Shown: piece by piece, positions 12,397 through 24,390 of the stretch | How the letters are laid out: each line of letters begins with the position of its first letter | How positions within the stretch are numbered: position 1 is the first letter of the stretch | From: Emergomyces orientalis | Lineage: Eukaryota; Ascomycota; Eurotiomycetes; Onygenales; Ajellomycetaceae | DNA: 64,000 bases | Reading direction: 5' to 3' | NCBI GenBank assembly: GCA_002110485.1 | Contig: MOWL01000004.1 | Span: forward strand, 186,001 to 250,000 | Made by a program: the position numbers and the translations under genes | Notes under the pieces: generated by a model | What the model was told of the DNA's origin: nothing | What the model saw: only the letters and a program-made list of their open reading frames with translations | The model's database searches: none

Positions 12397-12999
12397 GTGC
12401 TAACTACCATGTGAAGGGATGGGTGGTTGGTTCGATTGATTTTGCCCGTGCGGGCTTTCTCCTACTCTATTTATTGCATGAAAAGCATTGGCGTTTCTTG
12501 AAGGAGGTTAAGTTTAGATCCCTGTACCTGCGTATATACCCCCTTAATCATATAGCGATTTGCCTCTTAAAGTACCATAATGACCCCTCTTATTACTTTA
12601 GTATTTTGTAATTATATTCAACACAAATCAATGAAAAGCATTTATCTTATTCTTGTCTGTTGAAAATAATTAAAACATGAAAATAAAAGTCTTGCCCACC
12701 CCGCCTATCTTATGTGGTTTGGTGAAGAGTAATTCGCCAGAAGAAATCACCCGACTCCCGAGCACGCGAACTCCAAGTTCAGGGCATTCTCAAATTAAAT
12801 CTAAACAAGCGGAAAATTCAGGCTAATTGCTTCACAAAAGGGGTATATATGATTTAAGAAAAACACTCCCCAAATTCCAAGCGCACCAAACACCAAGTCC
12901 GCCGGTATGCACGTCTATAATAAGAAAAATCCCTCCCCTCTTCTCCGGTTGCCCGCAGCCCACAAACTAGTTTGAAACATGAAAATGGGGAACGCTGTC
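12397..12999. other. convergent intergenic spacer
   Basis: AT-rich spacer between the convergent HET and adenosine deaminase genes, probably carrying both 3' ends. No gene or structured repeat recognised. Confidence 0.5.
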
Positions 13000-14949
13000 T
13001 CAATTTGCATTTTTCCCTTGAGTGGAAACCGGAAATTTCAAATACTCCGGCCCAAATTCCTCCACAATCCATTCGCAAAACGCCTTCCAATTTGCCTCCC
13101 ACGTTTTGAGCGCATCCGCCCTCTGCTCCCCATCCATGCATGAGTGTTCAATACTCCATTCGGCCAGAACGCGCCAACCAAAGAGCGTCATGGAGTCGTG
13201 ATATAGGATGGTTTGGTAAAAGTCGTGGGAAAGTGAGGACCTGTCATTGGATGTTTGCATTAACACGCGTATCCAGGCACACACCAAACAGTAGCATGGC
13301 AGGAAAAAAAAAATAACTAGCAGAGAGGTCATCTCGAGCACTCACCCAAAATACGCTGGATTATCACTATTAATCGTGCAGGGTACCGAATTTGCCAGAA
13401 GAGTTGGTAACACATGGCCCTGCATGGATGAGCACAGATGCAGAATTTCATTGGAGATGGGGCAGATCTCCAGCGCTATGCCGCGCTCGCGACACAGCTG
13501 CATGAGTAACGGGTGCTGCGGCAGCGCGTAGCCGTGGCCAATGCGCTTGGATCCAAGTAGGATGGCATCGAAGAGGTTGTTGTCCGTTGGTCCCTGGCTC
13601 TCGAGAGTCTCCCCCGCATGAAAGATGAAGGGGATATCCAAGTCGAGGGAGGTGCAGGTGGCCCTAAACTGTAAGAGTTCGGAGATGTAGTGTCGGATTG
13701 GGTTGCCGCGGCCTTCGCAGCCGACCATGTCGAATCCTGCGGGGAGGTACGGGGTTTGGTTAGTTTTGTTGGATGCAAACAGCGCAGCCTTCTGGGAATG
13801 TATGGTTGGAATTACGAACCGCATATCAAATCAGGAAATTCTTGTTTCAATGAGATGCAATCGTTGAGACACCAGGCCATGTCTTCATTTTTTATGGAAC
13901 GGGGAGCGCAGTATATCACTTTTAATCCTTTGAAGCGGCCAGCACCTTCACCACTTGTGTTGAGTTGCTTGATTTTGGCATCGATTTCCTCTTGGATGAT
14001 CTGCATCCAAACACGGTGATCTAATTGCCTCTCACCGTCATCACTGGCAATATATTTGTCGAAGAAGTTTGGCCGGACTTCAGCATACATGACATTGTCT
14101 TCAACGAAGCTGTCAATCGCTTTCCCGACGTAGCTTCGGAACGCAGATTCATAATTGAAAAGTCCCTTCATCATCTGCGTGCTGCGATTAAATATATCCC
14201 AAACCCTAAGAATGTACTTAGTAACGTAGTACCAGTCAATTAAATGGGAAAATAAAGGCACCATACCCTTCTAACGTTTGGTCGATAGCATGCGCGCCCT
14301 CCAGCGATATAAGCATTTTATTCACTAGCCATTCCTCTGCCTTCTCCATTCCCCCAGGAAATTTCTCTAAGAACTTCGAATATCTCATCCATGTCAAAGG
14401 TTCATAATTAGAACCGAAAAGGTTTGCTCCTTCAGTCGAATTCGGTAGGACAGAGAATGTTATCGCTGTGTTATTCAAATTATCAAGCTGTGCATTGAGA
14501 GACTGGCTGCTCCGGAGGAACATGCATTTGATATTCCGCGCCTGAGAGACCAGGAATGAAGGGTGCAGGACGGTGTTGAAATGGCAGTGCAGATGCGCAC
14601 CCTTGGGCAGCCGTTGGGCTACTCGCATCAAGTCGCCGCCATGATTGATCAGGCCAACATTTGCGAGGAAATGGTCTGAGGCGCCGGATTTGAGGAGCCT
14701 GCTGCGCTCCTCGCTGCGGATAGACTGCAGAACCAAAGCTGCGTCTTTCTCGCTTTTTGATGCTTTGGATACGGCGGTGGCATCGAAGGCCAATTCGAGT
14801 TCTTGTTTCTGTAGCGGGTCGAGGGCCTTGAAGTAATCCGCCGCCGACGAGGGAATGCCCGAGGTTGAGCCATGGGTCGAGGAATGTTTATTATTCTGGC
14901 TTTTCTTGTTGCAGGAGAATGATTCCTGTATCCACTGGAGGTTTACCAT
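13000..14949 (-). CDS. adenosine deaminase, ADGF/CECR1 (ADA2)-like, 558 aa
   Basis: Zinc hydrolase of the adenosine/AMP deaminase superfamily, expected to convert adenosine to inosine. Four exons: 14267-14949, 13820-14181, 13346-13736 and 13000-13240, total 1677 nt. Visible motifs are the metal-binding HLHCH (LPKGAHLHCHFN, about residue 119), the FIFHAGE block carrying the substrate His and catalytic Glu, GSKRIGHG, and the end motif NSDNPAYFG. In classical ADA this last motif is DDP, whose first Asp binds zinc; here the second acidic position reads Asn. The N-terminal extension, with the family's coiled region before the barrel, marks the ADGF/ADA2 branch rather than ADA1. Unlike animal ADGFs no clear signal peptide is seen, so the protein may be cytosolic. 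It is divergent from the membrane protein gene at 15745. Confidence 0.9.
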
Positions 14950-15744
14950 TTCTGCTCTGTGAGGTGACAGCTTCGATATGCTGCAAATTTTCTATTCTCC
15001 GCCGTCGCCTGGATCCAAAATGCTTGTTCTCCATTCAATAGTCTGCTAACTATTGTGCACACCTAGGGAATATATACACAATAAGAGTGGGTATCGAATG
15101 CCCAGTGCGGCGGTGCTTTGTCTTATCCATTTACCAAAGCAATCTTTATTTCGTTGGTTTCAACTCCCCCCGCTGGCGTTTTGGGATGATTATTGCTTTG
15201 TTTCGTGGTGGAAGATTCCGTCACTGCGGTCGAATTGTCAACCCACACGACAGATTTCAAGAAGTGGCTGAACTCCATCATCGGATCTGTCCCTTGCCCA
15301 ATAATGAGCTCCGCTCATGTGTGGCTGTGACAATTTGCTGCGGAAAGATCCCTCGCGAATTGTGACACTGCAAAACGAGCTTTTATTTGGCTACTGGCCC
15401 TTTGGACACCGAGCCGTTTCATACTAAACCAGCCACCGCCAGCGGGGCCCAACAAACCTGCAAAGACATGATAGGCCAATCGCTGTTTTCCAGAAGGCAG
15501 CTCAAGGCAACACAACGCAACCGAACTCTGCTCCTCAGCCAGACGTCCGAATGAGGAACTTTAGCAACAACGCCAGGCTTCCAGCTATCTTTCTGCTGGG
15601 CAGCAATCGTGGATTATTAAATACGATGTGTTAAGTTATACAACGCTCCAGACGTCCTCGAGAAGCGTTTCTTTTCGGTCAACAAAAGCAGCGGCTGTCT
15701 GCCTTAATATCCGCAACGTAGGCTAAATCGATCGCACAAGCAAT
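14950..15744. promoter_or_regulatory. divergent intergenic region between ADA-like and membrane-protein genes
   Basis: This 795 bp gap lies between two divergently transcribed starts and must hold both promoters. No specific binding site is recognised. Open frames within it are short and unconvincing. Confidence 0.4.
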
Positions 15745-16926
15745 ATGCTCAAATTCCCCAAGAACCGCGATGACTGGAGTCTGGATATTGTTAGCTTGCT
15801 CGCCGTCATTGGCGAGAGCGCCATGTCGGCGCATTCCCAACCTCTCACGGCTTCAATTCTCTGTCTGCTTCCTCGTATCCTGCCTGCTCCACAGGCGCTA
15901 CTAAGGCATGCAAGGCCAACACGTTTACCCTCCATTCCTGCGCACATTGTGAGCATTCACTCAGGCACTCTGCTCGTGGAGCTCAACCATTTTGCAAACC
16001 TCGTCTACAACATCGACCTTCCCAGCTTTACAATTCGAGAGATCAGGATCAAACATAGAGAGGGGTACGAGGAAACACTACACGACGAAACGAAACTTAG
16101 AAATCGTATTCTGAGAACGCCAAAAGGCGTGATTCATGCCAGACCTTTCTCGCCCCTAGCCCTCCTCTCAGTTGGATCATTCTTTCTATCTGTAGGCTTG
16201 TGCGCATGGGCTGTTATCCTCGAAGATGGCGTCGCGGTCATTGCGATCGTGGTTGTGTCATTCACGTCAAGTATCATTGGATTATCTTCCATGTGGCATC
16301 CAAATTTGACGGTGCGGAAACGTAAAACAGTTGTTCCGGATGGCGACCTGGTGGTTCGGACGAGACAGGGCGCTTTCATCATCATACGGTGTACAGAAGA
16401 GGTCGCTCGCGAACTCTACACAGGCACAGAGGAATGTAGCTACGTCGTCGGTGACCAAATATTCCGTGCCTTAGTTGGTGTTGGCACATTCCTGCTAATG
16501 AGCGCTGTCATCCTGATGGGGAATTCCACTTGGACTATGCAAGCTGCTCTCGGCTGCTCGTACGTCCTACTCAACGGTTGCTATCAGATCGCCGCACTGT
16601 TCCCCGAGGGATGGCATTGGAACCTTGTACGTTATGAACTGGAGGAAATCAGAAGCCTAGACATGCACACATACACGCAGGCATTGTGGAAAGCCATTTA
16701 TGTGTCACAGTTTACAGACTGGGTGCGGGTGAGCCATGCAGCTCCCAACTCTGAAGCCTGGAGGGCATGGATCGATCTCGCCGGGGATAATCTGCATAAC
16801 GAAAATTGGGATGCGCAGAAGGCGTTGGACGAGCTGCTGAATGCAGAGAAGAGCGAGGCTGGATTTCAGCCAGTGAAAAATGTTGTCTCGAGGGAGGAAT
16901 CGTCCTCACCTAAAAGTGATGACTAG
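15745..16926 (+). CDS. unrecognised multi-pass membrane protein, 393 aa
   Basis: Single-exon gene for a protein I do not recognise. It has two hydrophobic hairpins: residues about 133-190 (PLALLSVGSFFLSVGLCAWA then VAVIAIVVVSFTSSIIGL) and about 243-292 (FRALVGVGTFLLMSAVILMG then a second helix ending in NGCYQIAAL). A soluble segment of about 50 residues lies between them, along with a soluble N-terminal part (residues 1-130) and a hydrophilic, acidic C-terminus. Four membrane helices are therefore likely. The DLVVRTRQGAFIIIRCTEE and LFPEGWHWNLVRYEL segments look like conserved family blocks, but I cannot name the family. The first ATG is used; it directly follows a stop-containing leader. It could be a fungus-specific membrane protein of unknown role. 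Confidence 0.7.
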   Translation: MLKFPKNRDDWSLDIVSLLAVIGESAMSAHSQPLTASILCLLPRILPAPQALLRHARPTRLPSIPAHIVSIHSGTLLVELNHFANLVYNIDLPSFTIREIRIKHREGYEETLHDETKLRNRILRTPKGVIHARPFSPLALLSVGSFFLSVGLCAWAVILEDGVAVIAIVVVSFTSSIIGLSSMWHPNLTVRKRKTVVPDGDLVVRTRQGAFIIIRCTEEVARELYTGTEECSYVVGDQIFRALVGVGTFLLMSAVILMGNSTWTMQAALGCSYVLLNGCYQIAALFPEGWHWNLVRYELEEIRSLDMHTYTQALWKAIYVSQFTDWVRVSHAAPNSEAWRAWIDLAGDNLHNENWDAQKALDELLNAEKSEAGFQPVKNVVSREESSSPKSDD

Positions 16927-18824
16927 TGATGAATGCCTATACTTTTTGAGTTATGATATTGGGTAACGCGTTACGGCCGATTTAGAGTTATAAATTGCTT
17001 GATGGAGTCATGGGTTGTAAATACATTTAAGCGGGGTGCCTGGTGCTTGGAACTTGGCGTGCACTTGCACATATTTACCTAAGAATAGGTACTGCCATAT
17101 TGAATTGAATTTACCCGGTTACTCCTATCTGCTGGCTGAAAATGTGGTGTGAAAGAGTGGAAATTTGTCCCGAGGAATAGGGGAGCAGAGGAAAATGAGT
17201 CCTTCAAAGAAGGTCCAAAGGTATTCATTGCTAGTTAGTTGTCCACACTAAGCCCGGCCTACATTTCTATGATACCGGTGCCTTACGCTTGTCATCAGTG
17301 CCTACCCAGTTCGCCCGGGTTACTGAGATCACTGATGGTGCTATCATGGTGCTATTAAAGTCCGTTTGACTGGGGTGGAAGGTCCCTCCAACTGTGGCTA
17401 GGCTTGACGCAGTTTCTTTGCAACCGATATCGATTCATTGTTCGATAGTTGGAGCGGACGCTGGTAACGTCGATTGCGTAGGTCCATACTTATTCCGATG
17501 CCTCTGAATGTTCGACCGCCCAATCAGGATTCTACGTACTGTGCAGGGTTTTGATCCTCATGCGAAATAGTGCAACGGGAAGTAGAATTGTCAGCCCAGA
17601 ACATCGATAGCTCTGAGGATACCACTACAAGGGTTTTGCATTTGTCAATGGTAGCATGGCATATGGTTCGCCTGCTCAGGGAGAAGAAAAAAACCCTCGG
17701 GGCCTAGCAACTCCTTATAAGGCTGGGGCTGGCATTTAAAATTAAGAGTTGGGCGCAGCAAAATCACCCCCATCCAATGTCTCTGTTCAATTGCCGTTCC
17801 ACTAACAGGAGTGGCTTCCTGCTCGGATGCTTGAATTCCGCACCAAGGTGGTGGCTTTTGTTCCCCTCTTTCGTAGAACAGGCATTCAACGTGATCGTCC
17901 GTCCATAGCTGCAATTGAAAGAATATTACACAAGGGTTTCTTGTCCTGGGCTGGCGGACACATTAGTTTCCGATTTCGATTTGGGTCTCAGGCGACACCA
18001 CCATCAGGTAAAAGCTTGTTGTCCCCAAAACCCAAGAAGTTCAACAACTGGTCGTGTGCCCTTCCAATGGAAGAAATGCAGAATCCTGTTTCTCCCGCTC
18101 GGGTACTATTGTATACTGCGTAGAGATTTTCGAGGCATGGGTTGTGATGTTGAACTTTTTGTCTAATTCAAATGCATCTTCCATACTCCGTAGCAAGAAG
18201 AGGAATAATCGAGCAGCAACAGCATTTCCTTCCTTGTCAGAATCTTTGTTTAATGGCGGCCGATATCGCTCCCTTGGCCGTGGAAGAGCGGTGGTTAGTG
18301 TTAGCCTCGGCAGGTGAGCGAGTTTGACGGGGCGAATGAACGGAGGGAATTCCCTTTATCATCAGGAAATTCGTCCACCCAGTAGTCCATGAGGATGGCC
18401 AGCCAATTATGAAGCTGTTGGAGCCAGAAGACGCCGCCAATAGCGCATGGGCTCTTGGAGTCTAGGCGGGAGCTTGACAGGGAGAGCTTTCGCAGTTGCG
18501 GAAGAAGAGCCCCACCCGAGTGACTTCTGCTCACACCGCCAGCACCCAACGTATGACACATGCACCTCTCGGGTATCAAAACCACCCACATCCACATCCT
18601 CGCCCACATCCAATACCCTGGACACTCCCAATTGAACCACACGCGCACCCTCTCCGCCTACTCAATATTTCCCACATCTTGTAGCCAACATTCGAGCAAC
18701 CGCATATTATGTGCTAGTCACTGCGGACAATGAGTTACGGTGATATCCACCTCATTAAGCAGGCCCATGTCGAGCGTCTCTTGGAAACCAACCCTCGTGC
18801 GAGAGACGTGAATGGCATTCCAGG
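16927..18824. other. 1.9 kb intergenic, no recognisable gene
   Basis: Several open frames of 60-115 codons occur on both strands between 17.6 and 18.7 kb, but they overlap one another and show no protein-like motifs. The final 100-200 bases probably contain the kinase promoter. Confidence 0.45.
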
Positions 18825-20464
18825 ATGCTTCAGCGGCAATCAGTTCAATGGCGAAAGGCCATCCGGCTGAGAGGCCTTTTTGCGCAGTCAAGATTTCTCT
18901 CAATTGACAAGCAACGCCCGCCTCCATGGCGACCGGGCTCGATTCTGGACGAGTGAGCAAATCCTTCTTCTTCCGGCCCTTTTTCGGCGCAATATATTGT
19001 ATAGATAGGATTGGGAGGGGCTTTTTGGGCTAACCATATACTTTATAGATGGGTTGAACGCGAAGTGAGACCGATTAGCTTACGCCAGTTGACCTTCTTT
19101 GGCCGCACGATAACCGAGTCACGATTGATTAGCTCTGCAAACTACGTGCGCACAGAGCTTCCCACGAGGTCAGTAGCTATTGAGTCATCCACACCCTCGA
19201 GCGCAGGTTGAACGACCAATACTTAAAAAATTTTCCGAGCACTGACGTTGTCATTTTGCCAGACTTGCCCACCGTCTTCGAGACATGCAGAAACTTCCCT
19301 ACGTTGTTGTGACAAACCCCCACCTATCCCATGTTTACGAGCTTTACTACAAGGCCTTTGAGAAATTCCGCGGCGTTCCCGAAATCAGATCCTTGGATGA
19401 CAATGACAAGTATTGCGACATTCTACGAGCCACGCTCAAGGAACATCTCACGGTAATACCGAATCTTGCAATGGGCGTATTGGAGTGCCAGGATCTTGTG
19501 AGACCGGAAGAGATGGATCGATTTATGAATACTTTGTTGCGTGCGGTATGTAAAAATTGGGAGCATATGGGAATCTATTATTTATTATTTTTTTGTAATG
19601 GCAAGAATTAGCTAGCTAACAATCTCACTTCTGCAGAGAATTTCACGTCGAGTTATTGCAGAACAACATCTTGCGCTCACCGATACATTCAACTCCCCTT
19701 GGCATTTCCCGGATTCAAAGGACAGGACAGACCTAAATGCGGACTTTGTGGGGGAGGTATTCCTGAGATGCAATGCGAAAGAGGTCGTTGAAAACTGCGG
19801 CAAACGCGCGACACAGTTGTTGAAGCAATCACTTGGACCGGACTGTCAGGTTCCTTCTGTGGTTGTTCAGGGTCACCTGGGAGCCACATTTCCTTACATC
19901 CTTAGTCACTTAGAATATATTATTGGGGAATTACTGCGAAATTCTTTCCAGGCAGTTATCGAGAGGTTTAGCGACAGGTCCGAAGTGCCTCCTCCAATTG
20001 AAGTTTTGATCTGCGAAGCTCCACAGCATGTCATCATTCGGGTCTCTGATCAAGGGGGAGGTATTTCCCGAGAGATTCTCCCCTACTTGTGGTCATTCTG
20101 CAAGGGACCCCACACCCAGGCCCGCCTTCGCAACCTGCAGCAGGTCCCTACCATGGCCGCGACCATGCAAGAAGTGAAAGTTTCCGGCACCAAATCCGAT
20201 GAACAGGGCGAAAAGCAAACGTGCTACTATACCGCCAATGGACACCCGCACAGGGACAGTTCCCTAGCATCACTTAGCTCGCGGCCTCCGAATTTGCGGC
20301 TTGGGATGGGTCTGCCGATGAGTAGGGTTTACGCGGAGTACTGGGCTGGCAGCCTGGAACTGCATAGCCTAGAAGGCTATGGCGTTGATGCATTCCTACA
20401 AGTATCGAAACTTGGGAATAAAAATGAGCAGGTGACAACGAGGGCTTCGATAGATGCAGTGTGA
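18825..20464 (+). CDS. mitochondrial protein kinase, PDK/BCKDK family, 452 aa
   Basis: GHKL-type kinase that phosphorylates the E1 subunit of pyruvate (or branched-chain ketoacid) dehydrogenase in the mitochondrial matrix and lowers its activity. Four exons: 18825-18952, 19049-19168, 19263-19545 and 19637-20464. The proposed ATG gives an Arg-rich N-terminus (RKAIRLRGLFAQSRF), fitting a matrix-targeting peptide. The helical domain begins with VEREVRPISLRQLTFFG and contains ELPTRLAHRLRDMQKLP. ATP-binding boxes are present: N box GELLRNSFQAVIE (about residue 275), G1 DQGGG (about 315) and G2 LGMGLPMSR (about 400), ending with EGYGVDAFLQV. About 80 residues lie between G1 and G2, longer than in animal PDKs. 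Yeast has two such kinases (Pkp1, Pkp2); I cannot tell which this matches, so no symbol is given. Confidence 0.92.
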
Positions 20465-20964
20465 AATGCATACGAATACTCTTGAATTCTTTTCTTCTTC
20501 TTTTGTCTTTCTACTATCTGTGATTCGGGATTCACCTCCCTTTAAATTCCTAGTCACTCCCCTATTTCGCACACTGGAGCTTTTCTAATCCCCTCTCAAG
20601 TCACTAATGCATTGTACTATTGAGTGTTGTGGGCTATTTCCTGCCAACGTTAATCCTTACAGTGGCGTTTTTTTCGCCGTGTGAATGCTTCCTTCTAAAA
20701 ATTTCACTCCAGCACACCAATTCTCCCTGAAGAAGCCTCAACCGCGTATAGTCTGAGCCTTCCCAATCTAGCAATAACAGGTTCCAACCGTCAATATATG
20801 CCGGGAGTGGAGGTTCACTCATGTAACAGGCGAATAGTTCAATGACGGATTTCTTCCTTCCAAACACCTCAAAATACGAGTATATCACCTATGCTGCAGA
20901 ATTACTGAGCCAGTCTAGTTTATGTGCTTCAACATTAGCATATGCATATTAATTTCTTATTCTG
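20465..20964. other. intergenic spacer
   Basis: Contains the kinase 3' flank and the upstream region of the next plus-strand gene. An 84-codon open frame on the minus strand (20634-20888) has no recognisable features. Confidence 0.4.
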
Positions 20965-23820
20965 ATGAGGTAGGGGCTGTCGCGGATCGACTTCAAGTGC
21001 TAGCTAACATGAATTAAACAGTCCTGCTCCTAGAATTGTGCTTAACGTACTCTCCGAATATCCCGACATCCTTTCAGACACTGATCCTTCCCCGATGACT
21101 TCCCACCCACAGAAACTCCAATACGCGGATCCGCATCACGATGCATACGAATATTTGTTTAAGTACCAATACCCATTTGACGTCCCAGGGCCCCAAGCAT
21201 GCAATCCGTATTTCGAACAATGGCACTCCCAATATTATGGCGTCCCCCCGCCTTGCTATCTAAACCCGTTGGTTGGCTTGGGTGCTTCTGATGGTGACAG
21301 AAAAGGTGATGCTCGCGAGGTAGGTTACCTTACCGCCCCAATCGGGCAATACTTTAAGAGAAAATTGTGATGGTTGATTGTCAGTTGCAGTTACCATATG
21401 TTGGAGACAAGCTGGGAGAACAGGAGACGATACAGCCACCACACCTTAATTCTGACTCAGCCTTATCTAACACCAATTTTCATCTTTTTGGCAACCCATT
21501 TCCCGAATGTAATAGTATAACCGATATGTACTGCCCACGTTTTCAAGTTTATCCTGGAGCAGCAGAAGGAGCAACACCTGAATTTGATATTGGATTCTAT
21601 CACAAGAGCCCCAGGGTTGTTCACGTCGATATTACAAAATCATGGAAGGGCCTCTCTACAGATAAGGCGGAAGAGCTGCTGTTTTGGGAGATGACTTTTC
21701 GAAGGGCCTTAGAATACCTATTGCACGATCAACTTGAACTCCTGCAACAACATTATGAAATTCAAACCCAGATGCTTCGTGACCGTGAACAACACCAACG
21801 CAGGCACTTTGATACGATACATTATTTACCAATTAGCATGATTGATATCGCGACAGCCATGGTATACTCATACAGGGGGCATCGCCGTATGTATCTTTGG
21901 CTGGCATCAATGGGGAACATTTATAAAACAATAGCACAGTTTGTTCGCACTCATGACTGCTTTGTTTCACCTGCTGTGGGCAAGAGCTCCTTTCACACGA
22001 CTGGCGACCTTAGAATAGGTGTCAAACTATTGGACGTGAACAATTACCTGCAGAGAGCGACGAACCATTTATCTGGCTATCCGGTTGAAGTGAATTGGAT
22101 CCCAGATATACTTTCGTTTGAGCAGTTTGATCCCATTACTACTGAAGGACAAGAATTCTGTTTGGTACCACGATATAATTCTTCACTCAAACTTAATGTG
22201 GCAGATGGCGGTTCGGAGCTTCGACATATCATTTATAAGACATCCACCACTTGGCTACGATGGGATGCTTCCACTTCCAGCTTCAGCGGAACCGTTCCCT
22301 TCGAGGAACAAGCGATGTATCCAGAAGCTCCCCTGATCGGGGGTGCTTCAAGAGAACAGTCTAAAATATACACCCTTCGAATAATGATTATCGCAACGGC
22401 TCTGGAATATTTCGATACGGCGGTGAGGTTCGAGAAGACCGTCAGAGCCAGGGTGACGATTAATGTTAAGCAACGGAAATGTCCACAGTTAAATCCCGCT
22501 CTAGATTACCCTTTGGGGTTCTTGGGGGCAGACAACCGCAAATGTAACGGCGTCCAATCATCACCGAAATGGGCCCCTTTGCAGCAACCTAGTCCTCAGG
22601 CGAAGTGGTGGGACGACCCGTTTATTGGGGCCGGGCCTTCATTTGATGGTCGCGGGGATGAACAACGAATGCTATTACTGCCATCAGGACGTTACAAAAA
22701 TTTGGATGAGGGTAGGCTGCCAAGTCGCCATCCATTCGACTGTTTTACCGGGCCATCTCTATTGACGACCACTATGCAGACTGGTTTATCAGCAGCGCCG
22801 GATGATGGCAAAATTGGCAAGGAAAATGATCTATCCCCTCATGCACCATCAGAAAGTGGTTTGCGGGTCCCGCCTCTTCGCCGCCAAAGACGCTCCCCAC
22901 GCAACCTTGATCCTCTCAAAATAGTCCCAACACTTGGCTCTACAGTTCTCCCACAAATGAAAACAGATCACCCGAACCATCTGCGAACCGAATCAGGTGA
23001 CAAGCGGTTATGTCACGATATCGTCAACATGTTGGGCATGCCGCTTCACTGCAGTCAGAATGACGAAGATCTAGAAATGATGTACCGTCCTTGGGGAAAG
23101 CGGTCATATTGGCGAGGTACGGGCCTATCTGTCCATATGAAAGGGAATGGATATCCAGGCCAAGGCCGCCGTCTACCAAGAAACGCAATATTCTCGAAGA
23201 CTAACTCAGAAGAAGAGGACGAAGCGTATATCTCTAAATATTGTCGGAAGATGAGACATGGCTCTGATCAACAGCAGCCCAAAGATAGCAAACGCAGACC
23301 AAAATATATTTTCTCAAGAACTCCGAGTTCTGAACCTTTAACTATGGATTGTTCGCGATTCTTGAATTCTCACAAGGATACGCGTGCGAAGGGCGAACCC
23401 GGTATGGACCTACTATGGACGCCCCCGGCTAGTGATATATGTCCTTGTGGTTTTGAGCCCTGCTGCCTCCCCGGTGCGACCAATCCCCAGACTGGAAGCG
23501 GTGCGGACCATGATGTTTCAGGATTGCCACCTCTGGTTTGCGGGAAAGATAAAGCTGCTTTTGTGCGAATGATTGTTGAGCGAGCTGAAGAAGAGCGCCG
23601 TATGCTAGGAAGCGATATAGGCGATATTTTTGATTCTTCCCCCACGTCGTCCACGTCGGAGGGCGAGTGGGAGGACGTTGACACTGATGAGGAAGGGGTC
23701 AGTATCCCCGATAACGGGGATAGTGACGAGGAGCAAACAAATGAAGGCGTTCCGATTCCTATTACCGGTTCATCCGTCGAAGGCTGGCGATATGATCCCT
23801 CAGGGGCATGTGGATCTTAG
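20965..23820 (+). CDS. unrecognised large protein, about 912 aa (5' end tentative)
   Basis: A long coding region that I cannot assign to a family. Main exon 21385-23820, preceded by exon 21022-21319 through a 65-nt in-phase intron. A further intron at 20970-21021 (donor GTAGGG, branch GCTAAC, acceptor ACAG) would place the start at the ATG at 20965, giving MSPAPRIVLNVLSEYPD. If that is wrong, the first ATG inside the exon is at 21095. The middle third (about residues 190-460) looks globular, with GHRRMYLWLASMGNIYKTIA, GDLRIGVKLLDVNNYLQRAT and TLRIMIIATALEYFDTAVRF. The rest is polar and low-complexity, with basic patches (RRQRRSPRN; SKRRPKYIF) and a strongly acidic end (GEWEDVDTDEEG). The composition suggests a nuclear or scaffold protein, but that is inference. 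No membrane helix or signal peptide is visible. Confidence 0.65.
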
Positions 23821-23986
23821 GGATTTATTGGCATTGGGCCTGCAGCGTTACTAGGCTTATTCGGGGTATAAATGGGCGTTACGGTTCTTGATAGTTGGTT
23901 TTTATACCACATATATTCATACTGGATAGATAGGATGTCTATCTATCTACCTCCAGTCATTAAATACTAGTACGTGTTGTATGTGA

Positions 23987-24390
23987 TTAAGTGGGCTCGC
24001 ATGGTTTTCTTATGGGTTCTAGTCTCGTCTGTCTTTGAAAATCCCAAAGGGAGCAAGACCCGGATGTGTCGGCTGCCTCATATTGATTTATTGTATTCAT
24101 TTTTATCACAAAGTAGTCGCCCCTTTTATCATTAGCTTCAAGTTTCTCTACTAGAGCGACAGTTCTGTTTGCGCAGGTCCTGGTTGGGTGGGTGATGATA
24201 AATATCACGTGGAGATAAGGTTCTTCTTGGCAGCACATAGTGACGTCATGGTATACTCTATTTTCGACCTCTGGGCCTCAGTTACCCTTTTAGGAAGCTT
24301 GAACTGCTCCTCCCTCAATCTTTGTATCTTTTTTATTTCTCTCTGCAAATTTACACTCAATTTACATTCAATTCCTTCGAACCGAGACAT
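23987..24390 (-). CDS. possible small coiled-coil protein, 119 aa (weak)
   Basis: Candidate gene only. Exon 24209-24390 and exon 23987-24164 join through a 44-nt intron (donor GTGATA, acceptor AACAG) with total 360 nt in frame. The first half is a charged helix (VNLQREIKKIQRLREEQF, then VTEAQRSKIEYTMTSL). The second half continues as VALVEKLEANDKRGDYFV and ends DFQRQTRLEPIRKPCEPT. Heptad-like spacing suggests a coiled coil. The intron is near the lower size limit and no family is recognised, so this could be a chance frame. Confidence 0.28.

Noticed and set aside
18301..18648. Overlapping frames on both strands with Trp/Ser-rich products
   Set aside because: Mutually overlapping, low-information products with no plausible exon structure.
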